From positions 1,313,001 to 1,377,000 of the forward strand of contig JAQISU010000346.1 of the NCBI GenBank assembly GCA_029339505.1: a stretch of 64,000 nucleotides of DNA, given 5' to 3'. Each line of letters begins with the position of its first letter. Positions within the stretch are counted from its first letter, which is position 1. Shown here piece after piece: positions 58,169-64,000 of the stretch. Position numbers and translations under genes: made by a program. The stretch is from Unio delphinus. Its lineage: Eukaryota > Mollusca > Bivalvia > Unionida > Unionidae. The notes under the pieces were generated by a model. That model was not told the origin of the DNA and did no database searches. It was given only the letters and a program-made list of their open reading frames with translations.

Positions 58169-58169
<1 letters not shown>

Positions 58170-58171
<2 letters not shown>

Positions 58172-61100
58172 TAATATCGAATACACTAGCGGCATTCAAG
58201 CAGCATGGATAATGGTCCAGATGAAGTTGAATGACTCTCTACATTTATTAATTTCATTCCATTATATAGTAGTGGGCGACCTTGCAACCAACTGTAACAC
58301 TGTTTTACAATTACGGATCGACACGGTGATGCTTCCCACGTAGTACCGGAAGAGTTTGCCTTGATCTTTCGCAAAGAAATGGATCCTTACGAGTATATGC
58401 GCGATTAACAAAACTTTTGTAAAACTCATTTATCATCCATCCTGGCTTTCCATTCACCGCTGTCTTGGAACGGTATTTCGCCAACGGATTCGCGTTTCTT
58501 TGTCAGATTCTCAATGACTACCATGGATGCTCACGGATATATTACTCCCTGATGAGTTTTTCGTAAACGTGTACAAGCTCGAACCCTTGTCTTAATTTTG
58601 TCACCGGTTATGTCTTAGTAGGTCTAAATACATAACAATAAAAAAAATAGAGGTGTTTCGTAGCATTTTTTTTATTGTACATGGAATCTTTGGGGAGATT
58701 TATATGGCGATTCACTCGAACAATCCGCTTGTCGACGGATATCGCTGTACCATATACAAAAATCATGTTCTGTATTAATGGGCGATGATGATGCTCGTGT
58801 CTGTTCACAGGATTGAATGTGTGGAGCCCAGATATAAAAATTTAGAAGCATATTTACGAGATTACAATAGCAAAATCAATTATGGATACTTATTCATGGT
58901 TGATATCAAAGAGACGTCGAGCACATCCTAAGTGACTGTTTGCTAGAAACAGAAGCGATGTGATTACACATGGCAAAGACGAAACATAATTCATGTTTTG
59001 CTAACAATACAGCAAAGATTATGAGAAATTCTTTACCCAGTTTCTTTACTTGCTTATTTTTCTGGTATCTGATGCCAACATCCAACATTACTAACACGTA
59101 CCTGTGTCATCACTAGACACGCCAATGTCGATTCAGACGCATTACGGAGTTCCTCGATGATACAATGCTGTTGTTGAAAGGAGCGTATGGTTATTGATGC
59201 GCCTGTTAAACCTGTAATTGTTGTTCTTGTTGTAATTGAACAGCACTATTAAATTAATGTCATATCACAAAGTTGAAGTTGGCCGTAGTGAAAAACCAGC
59301 TTTTAAAATACAAAAACAGGCAATAAGAAACAATTGTGGGTCATATTTAAAACATGTTTCCAGAAAGGTTAACTGGAAATAGCCCCGTGTACTTCACCCA
59401 AACAAATCTTCATCACTTTAATACATCTGTAGACAAGAATATATACATGTCATTCAAGTTTATTCAAGTCCGAAGCAGCGCCAGTGCAACAGAACAGACC
59501 GGTCAAATATTTCCATTCTTCATTTGGAATTCACCGTTGTTAGCGGCTGTGGATCCACAGTTGAAAACCCTGCTACGTATAGTTGGAACAAATGGAGTGT
59601 GGGTGCAAAGTTGGCTTAAGAGGCCGATGTACGTCCTTAATGTTCCATCTCTTGGTCTTGCATGGTGAAGCATCATTACAGACGGATAGGCATTTTTCTT
59701 CCAGCCACTCGGTCCTGTATTGGTCCTGTATTGGGTGCTCCCATGTGTCACATCTAACGCAAGGCTCTTCAATGACCTCTTCACGGTGTCATTGTATCAT
59801 TTTCTTCGGCCTCCTTTTTTGCATATTTATTGTTCAAAATCGAAATGTAAACGAGATGAGATTGAACATTTAGATGCAGACAAAACGTTTTCAATAATAC
59901 TCCTTTTCCATTTGACTTTATAAATTTCGCTTTCCGTCTTCACGGATAATGATGCAAATGTAATAGTTAAATTCGTTTTTTATTTGCAGCAAAACAAGAT
60001 ATTGCATCATTTGACGCACCGTCAAGTGAATTATTCCAACACCGAGTAATTCAGCCGGTATTGCAAATTTTAATATCTGTAGTATTTGCTCGCAATATTA
60101 TTTTTAATTTATTACTAAGATGCACGGAGTTAATACGGATAGGAATACAAAACACGGAGCTATTACTAAACGGACTTAAAAACAGAACGAATGTAAACAA
60201 GGAAAATCAATTATTCAAACCACGGGTATAGATTATTAACGCAGCAATACAGCAGCTGATGAACACGGCAAAGCAACGTTGGACTACACTTAGATACAGC
60301 AGCAGAATAAATTACAAGCTTGGCACCAGGTTACAGAAATAGATATACCATTTCTTTTGTTTGATTTTCAAAGGCTTTCGTCTTTGTAGTATATTATACT
60401 ACAACACGTAAGTACAGAAACCATACCAACACTGACATAAATAAAAGCAATGGGCGAACGATACTGGAGACTTTATTGCAAGCACATCGCGTAAAGTTCG
60501 ATTATTCGATTCGAGCAAAGAGCAAATTTTATATCTTGAACGTACATCTAAAGAATAAACTCGCCTTGCGATTGCAAACGATCGCAACACATTCAACAAA
60601 CATTTCTTAACGGAATAATAACGACTTTCTTTAATTCTTCGTCCTGTGCCATGCACTGACTTGATTTCTTGAAATTTTATTAAATGCTAACGCAAACCTC
60701 TTAGACTGGGACTCATTACGATGAGTAAATTTCTGTACGAAAGTGTACTACTATTTATTGTGACAGGTCGCGATGGCTTAATCCATTCACAATATATGCA
60801 CACTTTTGTTTTGTTTTGCTCGTTTTGACGGCACGTTTTGAATGCAAAAAGTAGCTGTTAATTGCTTTTGTGATAATACCTTTCAAACAAGCAGCTAGGA
60901 CTGGCCTGTCATGGTATCGAATCCACTACCACAAGTCTGATGTTCTACCAACTGGAACATGTTTTATGTATCCTTTCCATCTAGGTCCTTGCTATTTCCT
61001 AAACGTTTCGTTATCACCCCAAACAGTTCCTCGTGATTATCATTAACACGGTACAGTTTTGTACGTGCATTGACCCGGAAAGCTTGGAGAGATCTCAAAT

Positions 61101-61520
61101 ACAAATAAATGAACTTGTTCGAAAAGCCATTAGTAAAAGTGAACATAGATAAGCTTTGAGAGATCTAAGATACCACAAATTACCTTTGTTAGAAAAGTCA
61201 TTAGTGATAATGGATATTCTTTAGCAATGGAAAAATAATAACACATTCTCTCTGAAGACTATTTTTAGCCATATAAATAAGAATCTTAATTGTATACACG
61301 TGGTATTTGCATGGTTACAAACGCCGGTTATTGGGTTTGTAAAAGCTGAAAAGGCAGTGCTTATTCCTCATGCATGTAATTGTACAACATAACCATGATA
61401 ATATTTTCCGACACAAACCGCAATCTTTACAGTTATCTCTGTTTAAAACTATACGAAACAGCGATGGCTCATCAGATTTGTATTTTACACAACATCGTAA
61501 TAACGTGCATTATTATTTCA
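58170..61520. other. Intron DNA with unassigned coding-like scraps
   Basis: Minus-strand fragments at 58186-58374, 58608-58808 and 58906-59250 (for example FVYGTAISVDKRIVRVNRHI) have protein-like composition and may be remains of a transposable element, but I recognise no family. Otherwise nothing is supported. Confidence 0.35.
60910..60962 (-). repeat. tRNA-like SINE head remnant
   Basis: The reverse complement has GTTCCAGTTGGTAGAACATC (box A region) and GGATTCGATACC (box B-like) at tRNA-like spacing. It is a degenerate head only. Confidence 0.4.
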
Positions 61521-61521
61521 G

Positions 61522-61618
61522 CATAGATGCCACCTTTTGCTGTGTGTTTATAGTCGCTGCGTTAATTATAAATTCTGCCTACGTATTGTGGACAAGTACC
61601 GTTAATTGTTTGAACAAG
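61522..61618 (+). CDS. SLC43A3-like transporter, probable second coding exon
   Basis: An acceptor TATTATTTCAG ends at 61521 and the donor AAG-GTATTT starts at 61619. The 97-bp exon needs one base to complete the codon left by the exon at 56008-56541, and the resulting frame is open. It encodes a hydrophobic helix (CCVFIVAALIINSAYVLW), as expected for the membrane helix after the D-x-x-G-T motif. Later exons would lie beyond the window or were not recognised. Sequence similarity is weak, so this rests on phase, splice sites and helix position. Confidence 0.45.
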
Positions 61619-61621
61619 GTA

Positions 61622-62225
61622 TTTAGCAACGTTGTTTAACCGATATTTTCGCATGCAACCAACCCACAATATTCCAGTATCTTTGCAGAAACGTTGTTTG
61701 TTAACTGGACCGTAGTCGATACCAAGGTAATTTACTGTGCATGTAAAAATATCATTTGTGAGCTGGCTTTGATTTAAAAAGCAAAGGAAACAACAAGGAC
61801 ACAACCACAATAAAAACAGCAGAATGCTCTGATGAATAACCTTAACCCTAAAGGGGAAGCCATTGCTTTTGTAAACCTTAGAATATCTTTTAATAACATG
61901 TTTAATCAGCATCAGTTTAAATGGAAACAAATTCCAATGAAGGTTCTTTACAGTGGGACAATATTGCAGGATATTGCATGATAATTATCTCATCAAAGAG
62001 TTTCGTATAAATCTCATTATAGTGTCGACTGATTGGATGATAGCCTCCAAGGTGCCATTTAAATGGGTTTTACAATTAATTGTTTGAGACCGAAAATAGT
62101 CGTTCCTTTGAGCAGTAGCAAGGTGAATTAGATAATGGTTTCGAACGGTGTCTATTTGAAATGATCTTTGTATTTATATGGCCTGGCTGATATTACAAAA
62201 CAACTTTTACATACATAAAAGACAC
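61622..62225. other. Intron or intergenic DNA, nothing recognised
   Basis: No supported feature. Confidence 0.45.
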
Positions 62226-62227
62226 TG

Positions 62228-62230
<3 letters not shown>

Positions 62231-62289
<59 letters not shown>
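62231..62289. repeat. (AG)n microsatellite
   Basis: About 29 AG units. Confidence 0.97.
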
Positions 62290-62296
<7 letters not shown>

Positions 62297-62584
62297 TGTA
62301 ACTCATTTTTTGGTTAATATGTAAACAATATATTTTACTACTCAGCGAAAGAAAGCAGCTTTTGCAAATGAATTAAATGAATGATCATATCGTATACATG
62401 AATTGGATGTGTGGTTCTAGTAGATTTTTAACACATATAAGCGTCGTTATTCCTAGACTTTACACCAAATGTTCATATTGGTGTTGTTGCAGTTTTCCAC
62501 TTTTATACTCGATGTCGTTGAACGCTAATTGAACATGTTGTTACAATCATATCAAATCTATTGCTATGATGAGTTGTATCCGTT

Positions 62585-62732
62585 CAACATGGTACGACAA
62601 AAGGCGAAGAGCAAAGTACGGGAAGCATCCATCAGGGACATGCTCTTCGTAGACACAGCTGTGCTAGTGACTCACAAAGAAGCTGAGTTACAGCACCTGA
62701 TGCATCGCTTTGCTAAAGTGATTTTGGGCTGA
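62585..62732 (+). pseudogene. Non-LTR reverse transcriptase fragment
   Basis: The plus-strand peptide has KSKVREASIRDMLFVDTAVL and then EAELQHLMHRFAKV. It aligns with the catalytic F-x-D-D-x-A-L region of LINE RTs (followed by H-x-x-x-E-L-Q-x-L-x-x-x-F). The second Asp of the active site is Thr here. It is a short dead fragment. Confidence 0.8.
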
Positions 62733-62796
62733 GTCTTAACAATTATGGATAATATACCCATAAATCTGAATACATTGCTTGATAATCCGATTTAAT

Positions 62797-63175
62797 TTAG
62801 ATAATATACCCATTAATCTGAAAGTTAGATAACACCTTTTTAATCTGATAAAATGTAATGCAAAAATACTCATTATTCAGAATCGGGTCTTTATCACACG
62901 TATTCAATGAAATGTGTTCTCGCCGCCTTTCATTTAACTTTACACGTGTCAACCAAATATCTTCATTGCCGTATTCAACAATGATTACGTCAACACTAAA
63001 TTGTTCTCCCCGACTGAGGAAAGCGTACATATTGTAGTTATGGCATTTTAAAGTACCTATTTCTTGTGTATAAAATCCCTCAAGTGTTGATACATTATAT
63101 AATATATCGCCTTGAATAGTTGTAAAAACGCCAACTTGATGAAAAATAATTAAGGTTTTATGTCAAGATTTACTG
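62797..63175 (-). CDS. Beta-rich ORF beside Polinton relic 3, possibly a fibre head
   Basis: The minus-strand frame is open for about 120 codons without an early Met (the first Met is at 63030). It contains VGVFTTIQGDILYNVSTL and EQFSVDVIIVEYGNEDIWLT, a high-beta, non-repetitive composition. It follows the Polinton chimera at 63183-63686 in transcription direction. It has no clear homologue in the complete copy. By position and composition it could be the head domain of a third fibre type, or unrelated host sequence. Confidence 0.35.
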
Positions 63176-63182
63176 AGAAAAC

Positions 63183-64000
63183 CTAGTATCTAAAATCAAG
63201 AATGCGTCCACTATGGTCAGTAAGTTTGAAATGAATTCTTGATAATAACGGATCATGACATTCGTTAATGGGTTCTTGTATAATCAAATATACAGGAGTA
63301 AATTGCGTAGTAAATGTATATATTATATATCCATGCTGAGCTTGATTTGATTTTTCAAGATTTGTCTGATAGCTAACATTAATTACATCACATACATGAT
63401 TGACTGTAATTGTTGATGTTATATTAACAATTGCTGGTGACATGTTGACACGTACCACAGTGTGTGTATCAGCACAAATGCCATTTCTTACATTTCTGCA
63501 AAATCCAAAGATAGGGATAGTGGAATCTTGATGAAACATGTTCGATTTACGTGCGAAACATCCTAAGTTGAAATTGTCATTTATAGATGCAACTGCGTCC
63601 TTATCTGCATTCATTGTTACGTTTCTGCCTTCTGGATGATCAGTTATAGTATTTTCAAACATCACTGATGAACCCGCTGATCTCAAGTACTCATCAGATC
63701 ATCTTGATATACCCAACATCGTCGTTGCAACATCAAAATTTCGAGACACGATTCAGCATTCTTCCGTCAATCATTTATGGCGCATTGTTAAATAACGCTA
63801 CAATGCCAGTGTTAACAAAACCAGGTCGATCTAAAACGCTGTATACTGTATTTTATCTAACTTCGATCTCATTAAAAGCCTCAGCGGACAAGTAATATCT
63901 ACTTATATCCTGAACTTGTAATTCGATTATTCCACATGCGTTACGTGCACGTGCATTATAGGAAAAATATTGATAATAACGCACAGATTTATCCTTGAAT
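63183..64000 (-). pseudogene. Polinton relic 3: MCP N-terminal half fused to the left-end structural protein
   Basis: From the right edge leftwards, the minus strand encodes an MCP N-terminal block with CGIIELQVQDISRYY (about 63880-63940), frame-broken MCP sequence, and then an uninterrupted 167-residue frame (63183-63686). That frame carries NDNFNLGCF and IPIFGFCRNVRNGI of the MCP, then, after HTVVRVN, passes into VNHVCDVINVSYQTNLEKSN and QAQHGYIIYTF of the left-end protein. It ends HFKLTDHSGRILDF. The corresponding genes are about 4 kb apart in the complete element. The copy continues beyond the window. Confidence 0.85.

Overview
The window looks like AT-rich, non-coding-dominated genomic DNA from an invertebrate animal. 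Mollusc-like is my best guess, based on tRNA-derived SINEs with degenerate tails, CR1-like LINE remnants, and very long (TA)n, (GA)n, (TG)n and CATA/CGTA microsatellites. The taxon is an inference. Bacterial origin is ruled out by spliced gene pieces, LINEs and SINEs.

The main content is a cluster of three Polinton/Maverick-type (adintovirus-like) integrated viral elements. (1) A TIR-bounded element of about 15 kb lies at 23620-38589. Its left two thirds, on the minus strand, hold a virion module: a coiled-coil/beta protein, a vertex-like protein, a membrane protein, a modular fibre, an adenain-type protease, a pX/pVI-like protein, the major capsid protein (MCP) and several small conserved proteins. 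Two small minus genes, an HNH homing endonuclease and a zinc ribbon, follow. The right third holds a plus-strand SF1 helicase plus HNH protein, a convergent minus-strand rve integrase, a parvovirus-type phospholipase A2 (PLA2) and a plus-strand packaging ATPase. I cannot find a DNA polymerase core. Almost every gene carries stops or frameshifts, so this copy is decayed, or is partly affected by homopolymer sequencing errors. (2) An older rearranged relic at about 3755-10985 keeps recognisable PLA2, integrase, vertex-like protein, membrane protein, fibre, protease, pX-like protein and MCP, plus two further proteins. (3) A third fragment at 62797-64000 runs off the right edge. In it the MCP N-terminal half is fused to the left-end structural gene.

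The rest is host-type sequence. There is a probable SLC43A3-like transporter (exons at 56008-56541 and probably 61522-61618, plus strand) and a weak two-exon candidate at 1514-2308. LINE remnants lie at 11390-13170 (minus), 43243-43640 (plus) and 62585-62732 (plus), and tRNA-derived SINEs occur at several places. A 41-bp minisatellite occupies 21010-22500, a 27-bp minisatellite 44405-45130, and many microsatellites are scattered throughout. Long AT-rich stretches hold nothing I can recognise.

In the complete element the genes form one virus-like programme. MCP, vertex-like protein, pX, membrane protein and fibre would build and mature the particle, the protease would cleave structural precursors, and the ATPase would package DNA. 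PLA2 would act on membranes at entry, the integrase would insert the genome, and the helicase-HNH protein is what remains of the replication protein.
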